Positions 7,898-18,900 of a DNA stretch of 64,000 nucleotides are shown here, piece by piece. Location of the stretch: the NCBI GenBank assembly GCA_963810905.1, contig CAWEPG010000015.1, forward strand, positions 62,001 through 126,000, read 5' to 3'. Below the pieces are notes generated by a model. It ran no database searches and was not told the origin of the DNA. It saw only the letters and a program-made list of their open reading frames with translations. Position 1 is the first letter of the stretch. Each line of letters begins with the position of its first letter. Source of the DNA: CAWBAT01 sp963810905. Lineage in GTDB: Bacteria; Acidobacteriota; Terriglobia; Versatilivoradales; Versatilivoraceae. The translations under genes and the position numbers were made by a program.

Positions 7898-9247
7898 TTG
7901 ACCGTTCCTCAAAATACAAATCGTAGTCTCCTCCGAGTGTTGGGAATGGCCTTCTCTCTCGCCGTTGCCATTGGCGCCACCATTGGCGGCGGCATCATGA
8001 GAATGCCCGGCGAAGTCGCGGCCTATCTTCCCTCGCAGGGTCTTTTTCTTTGCGCTTGGATTCTTGGAGGGATTAATGCCCTCATAGGGGCAACCGTCTT
8101 TGCCGAACTCGGCACCATGATGCCGCTTTCTGGAGGTCTTTACACTTTTGCTCGTCGCGCGTTCGGGGATTATGGGGGCTTTCTGGTCGGTTACAGTGAT
8201 TGGCTAAATCAAACGATCTCCGTCTCCCTCCTGGCTCTTGTAATAGGAGAATACTCTCGCGGGTTGTTGCCGGGTTTCGAAGGTGAGGCCTCGCAGATTG
8301 GTCTATTCATCTTGATGGCAATTGCCGCTGTTCAATGGACAGGAATTCGCTCGGGAAGCCGGATTCAGGAACAGACCACATTGCTCAAAACAGTGGCACT
8401 CTTGGGTCTCATTGTTTCCTGCTTCTTGAGTAGCCGTCATCTAGTCATCCCTCAACCACAAGCGGCGACTTCTCCCTCAGCCCTGTCATTGATTATTGCT
8501 TTTATTCTAGCCATGCAAGCCATCCTCTTCGCCTATGACAGTTACTATTACGTGGTTTACTACGGGGAAGAATTGCGAAATCCCGGCAAAGAGATTCCCC
8601 GTTCGATGTTCATGAGCGTGTGCCTAATCATTTTTATCTATGTATTGATCAATCTAGCTTTCCTGAGAGTGATACCAATTCAACAGATGGCAAAAGACCC
8701 ATTTGTGGTAGCCACAGTTACCAAGGCAATTTTTGGGGAACGAGGGGAATTGATCCTCCGAGTCACCTTGATTGTTTCGATCCTGGGAACAATGAATGCC
8801 ACGGGGTCCTGTCATCCACCCGGGTGCTGTATGGACTGGGACGAGACGGACTCTTTCCCCACCAGGCGACGCGTGTTAATGCAGGCGGCACTCCAACGGT
8901 GTCTCTCGCCTTAAGTACTCTTGGCTCCTGCCTGTTTCTGATATCGGGAACATTTGACGAGGTGTTGGCTGCGGGTAGCACTTTTCCTAGCCGTCAACTA
9001 CTTTTTGAGCTATGCGGCGTTATTCATTCTCCGCTGGAGAGAACCCAATACGGCGAGGCCTTATCGGGCCCGGGGTTATCCATGGACAACGGTTATCGCA
9101 ATTATTCTGATTGTGGTTTTTTTCGCAGGAAGAATCATCAGCGATACATCTCATAGCCTCGTGACGATCGCCGTGTTAGTGGTTACCGCCCCACTATTCT
9201 TTGCGTGGAAAAAGTTTGCCAGGGTAAGGTCAGGGCTTCCGAAATAA
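7898..9247 (+). CDS. APC-superfamily amino acid permease (two frame breaks)
   Basis: Inner-membrane amino acid or amine transporter. The N-terminal glycine motif VAIGATIGGGIMRMPGEVA is the first-helix substrate-binding signature of the APC family, and about twelve hydrophobic segments follow. The initiating codon is TTG at 7898 with GAAGAG just upstream. The frame breaks near 8803-8806, where adding one G to the GGGG run restores GVLSSTRVLYGLGRDGLFP. It breaks again near 8983-8990, after which NYFLSYAALFILRWREPN continues to 9247. Both breaks fit single-base sequence errors, but decay cannot be excluded. Substrate unknown. Confidence 0.82.
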
Positions 9248-9345
9248 ATGCAAGAGAGTCCGATTGCATGGAGCCGCGGAATATGAAGTGTTATTTCCTT
9301 GAACTGCATTCTATGCCCCGGGTTTCTTGCTGAACATTTCGTGTT

Positions 9346-9380
9346 AGGCGCAGCCCTCCTCGATGCGGACGGCTGCGCCT
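9346..9380. terminator. 10-bp inverted repeat between convergent genes
   Basis: AGGCGCAGCC (9346-9355) pairs perfectly with GGCTGCGCCT (9371-9380) around a 15-nt loop. It lies in the 146-nt gap between the permease and the convergent propeller gene, so it may stop transcription from both sides. It lacks a T-tract and could instead be another member of the palindrome family. Confidence 0.35.
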
Positions 9381-9393
9381 GGTACACAAATCG

Positions 9394-10449
9394 TCAATCG
9401 GAAATGGTAATCCGAACAATCTCTCCCAACGCCCCTGGCACCGCACCAAAATTCGAAACGTAGAGTGCGCCGTCAGGCCCGATCGTAAGCCCGGTAGGCA
9501 CCATGAGCCCGGTTACAAAATCCTCAATCTGGCCAGAAGCATTTACACGAACGATCTTTCCTGCAAAGCCCGTCGGGAAACCAGGTGCGTCTGACATCTC
9601 CAAGACATATAACCGGCCTTTCGCATCGAAGGCCAGACCGGTCACCGTCGTGAAACCCGTCATCTTTCCGATAATCTCACCCTTTTCCGAAATCTTGTAG
9701 ACGCTCGCTGAGCCCGGCACGATCGGAAACTCACTGAGCGTACCGACGTAAAAGGCGCCGTCGTGGAACACGGCCGCTGTCGGAACGACATGCCCTTCGG
9801 TGGCGGAGATCTGGATGAAACGCTCCGTCCGGCCGCCTGGGTTAATCCGATGATCTCCCCCTGATTTGGCTCCACAGCGTAAAAATGGCCGTCGTTTACG
9901 ACTAGGGAGAAAAACGTTCCCTCCCGTTCGATGTCATCGGGCGGCGGCACAACTCGGGTTCGCCAGCAGGAACTCCGATAAGTTGTCGACGTACTTCCAG
10001 GTACCCTTATCCTGGTTGATGCGAATAACACCGTTCGGCGCATCGGGGTTCCCGTGCGAACAGCCCCCGCCCGCGAGCAGCGCATAGAGATTACTCCCGA
10101 GGAATGCTACGTCAGCGACCCCCTCCGTGTCACCGGATGGCAGGCTGGTTTGTCCTGAAGGCAGGCCATCCACCACGGTGCTGACTTGGAAGGGTGCGGT
10201 GATCTTAGAGATGCGCGCGGTGGGACCTCCATGGTACGGGCCAACCACTGGCACGACTGGCAAACAAGCCTCCTGGTTACCGCCGAGACCCGCCTCGGCT
10301 ACGTAAAGTGCGGCATCCGGTCCAAATTTTAGACCACGCGGCCCTTCCAGGCCTGTGGCGTACACGGATTGCTGCTGTGCTTGAACAACGCTAGTGCTGA
10401 GTGCTGCAGCCATTGAAAGTGTAACGAATGCGAGTTTGACGTTTATCAT
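9394..10449 (-). CDS. Secreted ScyD/ScyE-like beta-propeller protein (two frame breaks)
   Basis: Exported six-bladed (NHL/SMP-30 type) propeller of the ScyD/ScyE group. The start at 10449 has AAGGAG upstream and opens a signal peptide (VKLAFVTLSMAAALSTSVVQA). Blade motifs include GLEGPRGLKFGPDAALYVAE, the family segment VVGPYHGGPTARISKIT, TGLTIGPDGALYVSNFG and a closing GEIVRITISD. The frame breaks near 9945-9950 and near 9832-9842; joining the three frames gives one continuous propeller of about 350 residues. Enzymatic or binding function is unknown. A truncated duplicate of its 5' part lies upstream at 10610-10892. Confidence 0.8.
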
Positions 10450-10609
10450 TCTAGTCTCCTTAGGTTCACGGATTTCCGTGTTAGTTTTTATTGTCCATTC
10501 AGATAGACTAACTCCACTATAGGATTGTACTCTCGAACCTGCAACTTCATGCCGGTAACCATACGAATCGCTGCTTGAAGAAGCGAGCAAAACATCATCG
10601 TCTGATTCC

Positions 10610-10892
10610 GTTTTGCACCGGCGAGCTGCGCTTAGAGATGAATTCCGAAGAATGCCACGTCGGCAACGCCCAGCGTGTCTCCTGGTGGTAAGCTGCTTTG
10701 CCCTGAAGGCAGCCCATCCGCCACGGTGCTGACCTGGCCGGGTGCGGTGATCCTTGAGATGCGCGCGGTGGGACCTCCATGGTAAGGGCCAACCACGGGC
10801 ACGACTGGTAAAGAAGCATCGTTCTGCCCGCCGAGACCGGCCTCAGCCACGTAAAGTGCACCATCCGGTCCAAATTCTAGACCGCGCAACAC
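10610..10892 (-). pseudogene. Truncated duplicate of the ScyD/E-like propeller gene
   Basis: About 94 codons match the first mature part of the neighbouring propeller gene almost word for word (LRGLEFGPDGALYVAEAGLG, then VVPVVGPYHGGPTARI). It has no start codon or signal peptide and carries an in-frame stop (GIHL-stop-AQLAGA against GSNLYALLAGG in the neighbour). DNA identity is visibly high. It looks like the relic of a tandem duplication whose 5' and 3' parts were lost, not an expressed gene. Confidence 0.8.
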
Positions 10893-11391
10893 CTAAGGCC
10901 AAAAACGACTGCTACTCATTAGCTCGTATGAGTCCATTGACCTAGAGGTCTTCATCAATCAAAGGTCAGTGAATCCCGTAACCGCCGGGGGATAGTTCTA
11001 CATTCAAGCGTTCTTGTTCCGTGGCGGATGCCAGTCTCCGAGAGCTTTTTACTCAAGGGATTCAAACCGTGCGTTTACCTACCAGCAAACCCAGCCACTC
11101 CCGTGTCGGCTCGATGGCTATTGCGGTGATCCACTCAGTTGCCTGCATTTCCCTTGCCGCCAAAACTCCTCTCCCGTCCTCCTACGATCAGTTCAAAAAG
11201 AAAAAGGAGGCGGTAACCACGTCCACCTCGTTTAGAAGCCGATCGGGATATCGCTCTCCGGAACCTAAATGGGTCGACGTGGTTAACGCCCCTTTTTTTC
11301 CAGCTGCGACTGTTAAGTGAATGTCAGGGAGCCTCTCCAGCACGTTTTCGGAATGACCAAAGAGGCTCTCGCGCAGTTCGTGTTTATTGAT
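10893..11391. other. Gene-poor stretch
   Basis: About 500 bases between the propeller relic and the small secreted protein. Open frames of 70-100 codons on the plus strand show no domain, signal peptide or ribosome binding site and are probably chance. No repeat or clear promoter was recognised. Confidence 0.4.
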
Positions 11392-11838
11392 CTAAAACTG
11401 ATCTACAGAGAGGCGCGTTGATTCGATTTTGCCTGTGTCCTCAAAGACAAGGTTTCCATTAGCGTCGAAGAACTTTTGATCGTAGACCCCGTCGAAGCTA
11501 TTGCGGTCAACGCTGAGGGAAACTTGTATCCGCAACTCAAACCGGACGCTCCCACCCGGACCGCCAGGCGGCGGCGTCCATCCTACATGGAAGAGCTTGT
11601 AGGTCCTTTCCGCCGTCTGAGTCCAAGTTCCCATGCATGCTCCCGGGGCGAAACTTGGTGTGTCGATTTCCAGTCCATCACTGTGCCATTGGGAGTAAGT
11701 GTCAAAATCTGGGCCGCCATCACTATCAAAATGGTTATGCCATAAACCCACAATGGGGGGAGCGGCCTCGACTGCTTTCACTGCGGGCAAAAGTGAAAAA
11801 CAGCCAATCATCAGCAGAATTGTCGCAACTCTTTTCAT
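11392..11838 (-). CDS. Small secreted protein of unknown function
   Basis: Exported protein of about 148 residues, not assigned to a named family. The ATG at 11838 has GGAG 7-10 nt upstream and opens a signal peptide (MKRVATILLMIGCFSLLPAV) with probable cleavage after AVEA. The mature part is rich in aromatic residues and glycine: IVGLWHNHFDSDGGPDF, a proline-glycine loop WTPPPGGPGGS, and a C-terminal FDGVYDQKFFDANGNLVFED that suggests a small beta-barrel. Only one cysteine remains after cleavage. The gene is monocistronic, with its promoter in the gap before the sigma-factor gene. Confidence 0.7.
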   Translation of the reverse strand: MKRVATILLMIGCFSLLPAVKAVEAAPPIVGLWHNHFDSDGGPDFDTYSQWHSDGLEIDTPSFAPGACMGTWTQTAERTYKLFHVGWTPPPGGPGGSVRFELRIQVSLSVDRNSFDGVYDQKFFDANGNLVFEDTGKIESTRLSVDQF

Positions 11839-12271
11839 TTTTAATTCTCCTTTCGTTGTCTTTTGCACGCCGAACACCGGCCTCGACCCTTAAGGCGGAA
11901 ACCGGTGCAAAAATGGGTAATGGAACGAACAGGTATTTCTCGGTTTCTGCTGTTCTCTATCCTCTAACGCGAGAATTGAAGCCAAAACCTCTAATGGCTG
12001 ACCAAACGAATTGTTTTTTCCTCGAAAAGAGGCTGCGAAAGCACCAGCTTGCAGCCAACGGTCTGTGAAGTTCATTTTCAGTTTTATCAATAGGTTGGCC
12101 GGCGCTCATCGCCCGGATATTACAGTCTTGGGGCCGACTTTAAATTTGGCCATGAGTTCTGGCTGAACGCGATTCTTGGGTAATGAATAATGACCGGGGG
12201 GAGGCTAGTGCCATGATGTATAATAGAAACTGAGTATTTTCTTTACACAACAAGGGGGTTACGGGATAAAC
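11839..12271. other. Divergent regulatory gap before the sigma-factor gene
   Basis: About 430 bases separate the minus-strand secreted protein from the plus-strand sigma factor, so it should carry two divergent promoters. A TATAAT hexamer stands at 12219-12224, about 48 nt before the GTG start of the sigma gene, but no convincing -35 box lies 16-18 nt upstream. No gene is supportable inside. Confidence 0.35.
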
Positions 12272-12851
12272 GTGCCTTCACCGGCGGACGTGACCGAGTT
12301 GCTAATGGACTGGGGCAACGGAAACCAAGCGGCACTGGACAGGCTAATGCCACTGGTCTACGACGAACTTCACCGTCTGGCGGCTCGTCAGATTAGGAAG
12401 GAGTCGCCGGGCCACACGCTGCAGACTACAGTGCTGGTCAACGAGGCCTATCTCCGTCTCATCGATCAAACTCGGGTGCGCTGGCAAAACCGTGCCGCAG
12501 TTCTTTGGCATTGCGGCTCAACTGATGCGCCGCATCCTGGTTGACTATGCTCGCCACCGTGGCTACCTCAAGCGCGGAGGCGGCATTCAAATGGAGTCGT
12601 TGGAGGAAGTCGCCGTGGTTTCGCCGGAACGTTCTGCCGAAGTGGTGGCTGTCGATGACGCCTTGAACAATCTGGCCTCGCTGGACCCGCGCAAAAGTCA
12701 AATCGTCGAGCTCCGTTTCTTTGGAGGTCTCAGCATCGAAGAGACGGCCGAAGTCTTCAAAGTATCGCCGGGCACCATCATGCGGGAATGGACCCTGGCC
12801 AAAGCCTGGTTGCATCGCGAGATCAGTGGAAAGTCAAGCAGTCAGGAATGA
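12272..12851 (+). CDS. ECF-type RNA polymerase sigma factor linked to Ser/Thr kinases (one frame break)
   Basis: Extracytoplasmic-function sigma factor of the group found beside bacterial Ser/Thr kinases in Acidobacteria and relatives. Region 2 is seen as LMPLVYDELHRLAARQIRKE, HTLQTTVLVNEAYLRL and FFGIAAQLMRRILVDYAR. Region 4 is seen as DPRKSQIVELRFFGGLSIEE followed by TAEVFKVSPGTI, the helix-turn-helix. The frame breaks near 12494-12498, where one surplus G separates NRA from QFFGIAAQ. Start is a GTG at 12272. The gene is followed 67 nt later by the first kinase, and the pairing suggests the kinase or its signal controls sigma activity. That link is inference from genomic context. Confidence 0.88.
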
Positions 12852-12918
12852 AGGGTATTCTCTGCCCTTACCGCTGTCCGGCATGAAATGTCATTTCAAT
12901 TAGGTCAAGGTGGATATC

Positions 12919-15910
12919 ATGACCCTAGCCCAATGGAGACAGGTTGACCAGCTCTTCCACGAGGCGCTGGAACGTCCTCCAGAACTGCGCGTCGATTTTC
13001 TGAAACAGGCCTGCAAGGGAGACCAGGCCCTCTTCCGCGAGCTTCAATCCTTGCTCTCCTCCCACGAGCAAGCCGGGTCCTTCATCGAGAAGTCGCCCTC
13101 CGATATTGCAGCCCAGTTTCTGGCTGACGAAAAGCACGAGCTGTTGCCGGGCGGGAAATTGGGCCAGATACGAGATTGGTACAGGGAACCAGGTTGCGGA
13201 GCGAGAGTCTCTCATTGGCAGGCAGATTGGGCACTACCAGATTGTTTCCCGAATTGGCGCGGGCGGGATGGGAGAAGTTTATCGGGCCACCGACACGCGG
13301 CTCAATCGGACCGTCGCGATTAAGGTTCTTTCCTCGCACTTGTCGTTGCGGCCGGACTTGCGGAAACGCTTTGAGCGGGAAGCCAAGGCCATCTCGAATC
13401 TGAATCATCCGAATATCTGCACGCTCCATGACATTGGGCAGGCGGAGGGATTTGATTATCTGGTGATGGAGTACCTGGAAGGAGAGACGCTGGCGAAGCG
13501 GCTGAAGAAGGGTCCTCTGCCCACTGAGCAACTTCTTAAAAATTGCCATCGAAATCGCCATGGCCCTGGACCAGGCCCATCGAAAGGGTGTTGTCCACAG
13601 AGATCTGAAGCCGGGCAACATCATGCTGACCAAAAGCGGGCGCGAAGCTGCTGGATTTTGGCTTGGCGAAACAAAGTGGGAGCCGTCCTCCGGACGGCGA
13701 AGGATCGCCCATCGGAGATGGGCTCCCACATACAGAATCCCTGACCGAAGAAGGCCTGATTCTAGGAACTCTGGAATACATGGCCCCCGAGCAGGTGGAA
13801 GGAAAGGAAGTGGATGCGCGAACTGACATCTTTGCCTTCGGTGTGGTCCTATACGAGATGGCAACGGGGCAGAAAGCATTTGAAGGGAGAACAAAGCCAG
13901 TCTCGCGGCGGCTATCCTGACCTCTGAGCCGCCGCCCATCAGCAAGATTCAGACAATGACTCCACCGGCCTTGGAGCGCTTGGTCAAGAAGTGTATGAAC
14001 AAGGATCCTGATGAGCGTTGGCAGAGCGCTCGTGACCTATCGAGCGAACTGAAGTGGATTGCTGAAGACGGTGGATCGCTTCCCGCAATGGCCACAGGAG
14101 CGAAGCTGCGATCGTTTCAGGGCGGAGACGTGAAAAGCTGGCTTGGTGCGCTGGTCATCGTTTTTCTTGCTGCATCCATCGTAAGCACTGTTTTTTACCT
14201 GCGCCTGGTCCGAGCCCCTGCCCGGGCCATCATCTCTGAAATACTGCCACCGGAGAAAACTCAATTCAACTTCGAGTCCGATTATGGCGGCCCGCCAGTG
14301 CTCTCTCCAGATGGAGCGGCTGTAGCCTTCTCTACTACGGATGCGAATGGAAAAAATATGCTCTGGGTCCGTTCCTTGGGCTCGCTGGCTGCCCAGCCCT
14401 TGGCGGGAACGGAAGGAGGGGCTTTGCCGTTCTGGTCACCGGACAGCCGGAGGCTCGGGTTTTTTGCCGATGGGAAGCTGAAGACCCTTGAGCTATCAGG
14501 TGGTCCCGCCAGAGTCGTGGCTGATGCGCCAAGCACTGGGTGTGGGAGCTGGAACCGCCAGGGGACTCTCCTGTTTGTGCCAGATTACACCAAAGGCCTG
14601 TACCAGGTGGCGGCCTCAGGCGGCGCCCCAGTCCCCGTCCTTGAATTTGACAAATCCAAATACAGGTATGGCTATTGGCCGAAATTTCTGCCCGATGGAA
14701 AGCATTTCCTCTATTACGCTCGCACTTTTGACCCTACGTCTAGCGGAATCTATTTTGCTTCAATGGACGGAAAAGAAAACCGACTCCTGCACAAGGCAGA
14801 AGGCACGTTCACCTATGGCTCGGGATATTTGCTCTACCTTCTCGAAAGGGCATTGATGGCGCAGGCATTCGATCCAGAGCAGGGGCAACTCAATGGGGAT
14901 GCTCACCCAGTTGCGGAACGGGTCGCTTTGGATTCTGATGTTAACGGCCTCTTTGATATATCGGAAAACGGCGTGCTGATTTATCAGGCGGGTGATTCGC
15001 TAAAAGAGAAACGAGTCATCTGGTTTGACCTCGCCGGCAAAGAGCTGAGTTTAGGTGAAAAGGGGAGCTATGATAGCTTGAGGCTCTCACCGGATGGGGC
15101 AAAGCTCGCATACAAGGCAGGTGAACCGACCCCTGATATCTGGGTGGACGAATTGGCGCGCGGTGTCCACATTCGCCTCACCAACGATCCTGGGATTGGC
15201 TACACGCAATCCGACCTGGTCGCCGGACGGCCGTCGGATTCTGTTCGGCGAGATAATGGGAACGGTCATTATTTACCAGATGAACTCCAACGGGTCGGGT
15301 GGCAAGGAAGTGCTACTGGCAAGAGCAGACCTCGGAAGGGGGGTGGCCCACGAGCTGGTCTCCAGATGCCCGGTTCATCCTCTTCGTGCGCGGAAACCCC
15401 CCCGGCCCACAAGATGTCTGGGTCCTGCCTCTCACGGGCGACCGCAAACCGCGCCTCTTGGTCCAAAACGCCTTTGATGGGCAATTCTCTCCTGACGGCC
15501 GATGGGTGGCGTATAGCTCTATGGAACCTGGTAAATTTCAGATTTGCGTGGTGCCGTTTGATGCCACTAAGGTTTTAGATACAGAGCCCGGGGCCGTTAC
15601 CAGGCAAACCGGCAAATACCAGATTTCGACCAGTGGGGGCGTTATCGCCCGGTGGCGAGGCGACGGCAAGGAGATCTTTTACCTCGGAGGCAAGCGGATG
15701 ATGGCAGCGGAAGTTGACGGGAGAGGCAATAGCTTCGTAGCGCGCAAGGAGCAGGCTCTCTTCAAATTGCCGGAAGGATTCGGTGATTATGACGTGGCCC
15801 CGGATGGGAAGCGGTTCGTCATGGCCACCCCAAAAAAGGCGGATAGCAATACGAACACGCCGCTCACCCTGGTGGTGAACTGGACAGCGCTCTTAGGCAA
15901 CAAGCCTTGA
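12919..15910 (+). CDS. Membrane Ser/Thr protein kinase with C-terminal propeller, copy 1 (several frame breaks)
   Basis: PknB-type kinase of about 990 residues. An N-terminal helical region (WRQVDQLFHEALERPPELR) is followed by the kinase core: GAGGMGEVYRA glycine loop, VAIKVL lysine, HRDLKPGNIML catalytic loop, DFGLAK and YMAPEQ. One transmembrane segment is near 14140-14200 (WLGALVIVFLAASIVSTVF). An external TolB/WD40-like propeller follows, with repeated LSPDG and WSPDSRR strands. The ATG at 12919 is preferred over the GTG at 12910 because AAGGTG precedes it. Against copy 2 the frame breaks near 13160, 13540 (A-run), 13640, 13890, 15205 and 15340. The number allows either sequence errors or a pseudogene. 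A 54-nt palindromic element sits in the activation loop. Confidence 0.8.
13676..13729 (+). repeat. Palindromic element inside the kinase activation loop, copy 1
   Basis: Outer stem GTGGGAG (13676-13682) with CTCCCAC (13723-13729) encloses hairpin CCGTCC-TCC-GGACGG (13683-13697) and hairpin CCCATC-GGA-GATGGG (13708-13722). It lies between the DFGLAK and LTEEGLILGT segments and is read in frame here, adding about 18 residues rich in Gly, Pro and Ser. Layout matches the element at the same site of the second kinase and the intergenic copy at 7831. Confidence 0.8.
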
Positions 15911-15987
15911 ACCTTTCTTCCGAAAGGGGCCTTTGCCCTTACCGCTGCCCAGCATGAATCGCAACTCAATAGGTCAAGGTGATTGTC

Positions 15988-18900
15988 ATGACCCTAACCC
16001 AATGGAGACAGGTCGACCAGCTCTTCCATGAGGCGCTTGAGCGTCCTCCAGAACTGCGCCTCGATTTTCTGAAACAGGCCTGCCAAGGAGACGATGCCCT
16101 CCTCCGCGAGCTTCAATCCCTGCTCTCCTCCCATGAGAAAGCCGGGGCCTTCATCGAGAACTCCCCCTCCGATATTGCAGCCCAGTTTCTGGCTGAGGAA
16201 GAGCACGAGCTGTTGCCGGACGGGAAATTGGGCCAGTACGAGATTGGTGCGGAAAACCAGGTTTCTCTCATCGGGAGACAGATCGGGCACTACCAGATTG
16301 TCACGCGAATTGGCGCGGGCGGGATGGGAGAGGTGTATCGGGCCATCGACACGCGGCTCAATCGGACCGTCGCCATTAAGGTTCTTTCCGCACAACTATC
16401 GTTGCGGCCGGACTTGCGGAAACGCTTTGAGCGAGAGGCCAAGGCCATCTCGAATCTGAATCATCCGAATATCTGCACGCTCCATGACATCGGGCAGGCA
16501 GAAGGATTTGATTATCTGGTGATGGAGTACCTGGAAGGAGAGACGCTGGCGCAGCGGCTGAAGAAGGGACCTCTGCCCACGGAGCAATTATTAAAGGTTG
16601 CCATCGAAATCGCCATGGCCCTGGATCAGGCTCATCGAAAGGGTGTTGTCCATAGAGATCTCAAGCCGGGCAATATCATGCTAACGAAGACGGGCGCAAA
16701 ACTGTTGGATTTCGGTTTGGCGAAACATTCTGTAGCGGCGGTCTATGACCGCCGAGGATGCCTGAGTCGGCGCTCACAGAGCGCCGCTACAGTAGCGAAA
16801 GCGAGAGCCTGACGGAAGAAGGCCTGATTCTAGGAACTCTGGAATACATGGCGCCTGAGCAGGTGGAAGGGAAAGGAGGTAGATGCGCGAACCGACATCT
16901 TTGCCTTCGGTGTGGTCCTGTACGAGATGGCGACGGGGAAGAAGGCGTTTGAAGGAGACAGCAAAGCCAGTCTCGCAGCTGCGATTCTGACCTCTGAGCC
17001 CCCGCCCATCACCAAGATTCAACCCCTGACTCCGCCCGCCCTGGAGCGGGTGGTTAAGCAGGTGCCTGGCAAAAGATCCTGAAGATCGCTGGCAGACAGC
17101 GCGAGACCTGGTGCTGGAATTGAAGTGGATTGCTGAGGCCGGTGGAGCGATTCCGGCCACGGCGGCAGGAGGCGAAGTCACCGGACTGCAGTCCATTGCT
17201 ACCGGGCGGAGGCGTGAGCAACTGGCTTGGGCGATGGTCATCGTCTGTCTTATTGCGGCTATCGTCAGCGCTGTTTCTTATCTGCGCCCGGCCCGAGCCC
17301 CTGCCCGAGCAATCATCTCCGAAATACCGCCACCGGAAAATACTCAATTCGTTTTCAGCCCTCCGGTGCTCTCTCCTGATGGAAGAACTCTAGTCTTTCC
17401 TGCGGTCGATGCGAGCGGAAAGAGCATGCTTTGGGTCCGTTCGTTGGACTCGCCGGTTGCAAAGCCTTTGGCAGGAACCGAACAGGGTTACCAACCCTTT
17501 TGGTCGCCGGATAGCCGGGCGCTCGGGTTCTTCGCCAATGAGAAGTTAAAGACTCTTGAGCTATCGACTGGAGATGTTGAAGTTGTGACAACAAATGTGT
17601 CTGTCGGTGGGGGTGCGGGAGGAAGCTGGAGCCGGCAGGGAACCCTGCTGTTTGTGCCAGAACTCGCCAAAGGGTTGTACCGCGTGGCGGCCTCAGGCGG
17701 CAACCCGGTCCCCGTCCTTAAACCGGATTTCATTAAATACATCCATTTTGTAAACCCAAAATTCTTGCCGGATGGAAAGCATTTCCTCTATTCGGCCTAT
17801 GCTCCGGACCCATTTGGCGGGTTATATTTTGCCTCGTTGGACGGCAAAGAAAATCGACTCTTGCTAAAGGGTATCGGTAGCGCCACCTACGCCTCGGGTT
17901 TTTTGGTCTATGTTCGCAGCGCCACCCTCTTGGCACAGGCCTTCGATCCGGAGCGGGGACAACTTAAGGGGGATCCTCATCTGCTTGCAGAGAAAGTCCC
18001 TTCAGACGGATATGCCGCCGGTTTGTTTGATGTATCCGAAAACGATGTATTGATTTACCATGCAGGGACTTCGCGGGGAGAGGCGCAATTGACCTGGTTT
18101 GACCGGACCGGTAAGGAGCTAGACGTTGGTGAAAAGCGGGGCGTTTTTTGCGTGCGGCTTTCGCCAGATGGGGCAAAATTGGCGTTGCTTGGAGGCGAAC
18201 CAGCGCAACTAGACCTCTGGGTGGAAGATTTGGCACGCGGTATCCGGATGCGCCTCACAAACAATCCCCAGACCGACAAAGGCTATCTAGCGTGGTCGCC
18301 GGATGGAAGCCGGCTTTTGTTCGCTGTAACTGGGGGCAAGGCTCGGCGGGGCATTTACCAGAAGAATTCCAACGGTGTTGGTGACGAGGAGCTGCTTTTG
18401 CTAGAAGAGTCCTCGGATCCGCACGTTTGGCCCACAAGTTGGTCTCCGGACGGCAGGTTCATCCTCTTCGTTCGCGGACACGAGTATTCTCCAGAGCGAT
18501 GCAGTCTTTGGGTTTTGCCTCTCGAGGGTGACCGTAGACCCCATCTCTTGGTGAGCGCCTCTGGTGGACAATTCTCTCCCGACAGCCGATGGGTGGCTTA
18601 TGACTCTCCAGAATCCGGCAATTCAGAAGTTTACGTTATGCCCTTCAACGCCACTAAGGTTCTAAATGCGGCCCCAGGGGCAGGAGCCAGCTTCGACGCC
18701 AAATTACAGATTTCGAGCGGTGGAGGACTGGACGCCAAATGGCGAGAGGACGGCATGGAAATCTTCTATCTTGGGCAGGGGGGAGTGATGACAGTGGAAG
18801 TCGAGGGGAGGGGCGATCACTTTGAAGCACGGAAGCCGCGGCTTCTCTTTAAGGTACAACTTCCGCCTGATTTTCAGAGCTTTGACGTGACCCCGGACGG

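Noticed and set aside
11021..11320. Plus-strand open frame of 99 codons in the gap before the small secreted protein
   Set aside because: No ribosome binding site, domain or signal peptide, and an irregular composition; probably chance.
13540..13660. Programmed ribosomal frameshifting in the kinase genes
   Set aside because: The breaks differ between the two paralogues, occur at several places per gene, and mostly sit in simple homopolymers without a downstream stimulatory structure. Sequence error fits better.
13082..13945. Long minus-strand open frame of 287 codons opposite the first kinase
   Set aside because: It is antisense to conserved kinase text, has no family signature, and similar shadows occur opposite the second kinase. 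It reflects codon bias of the sense strand.
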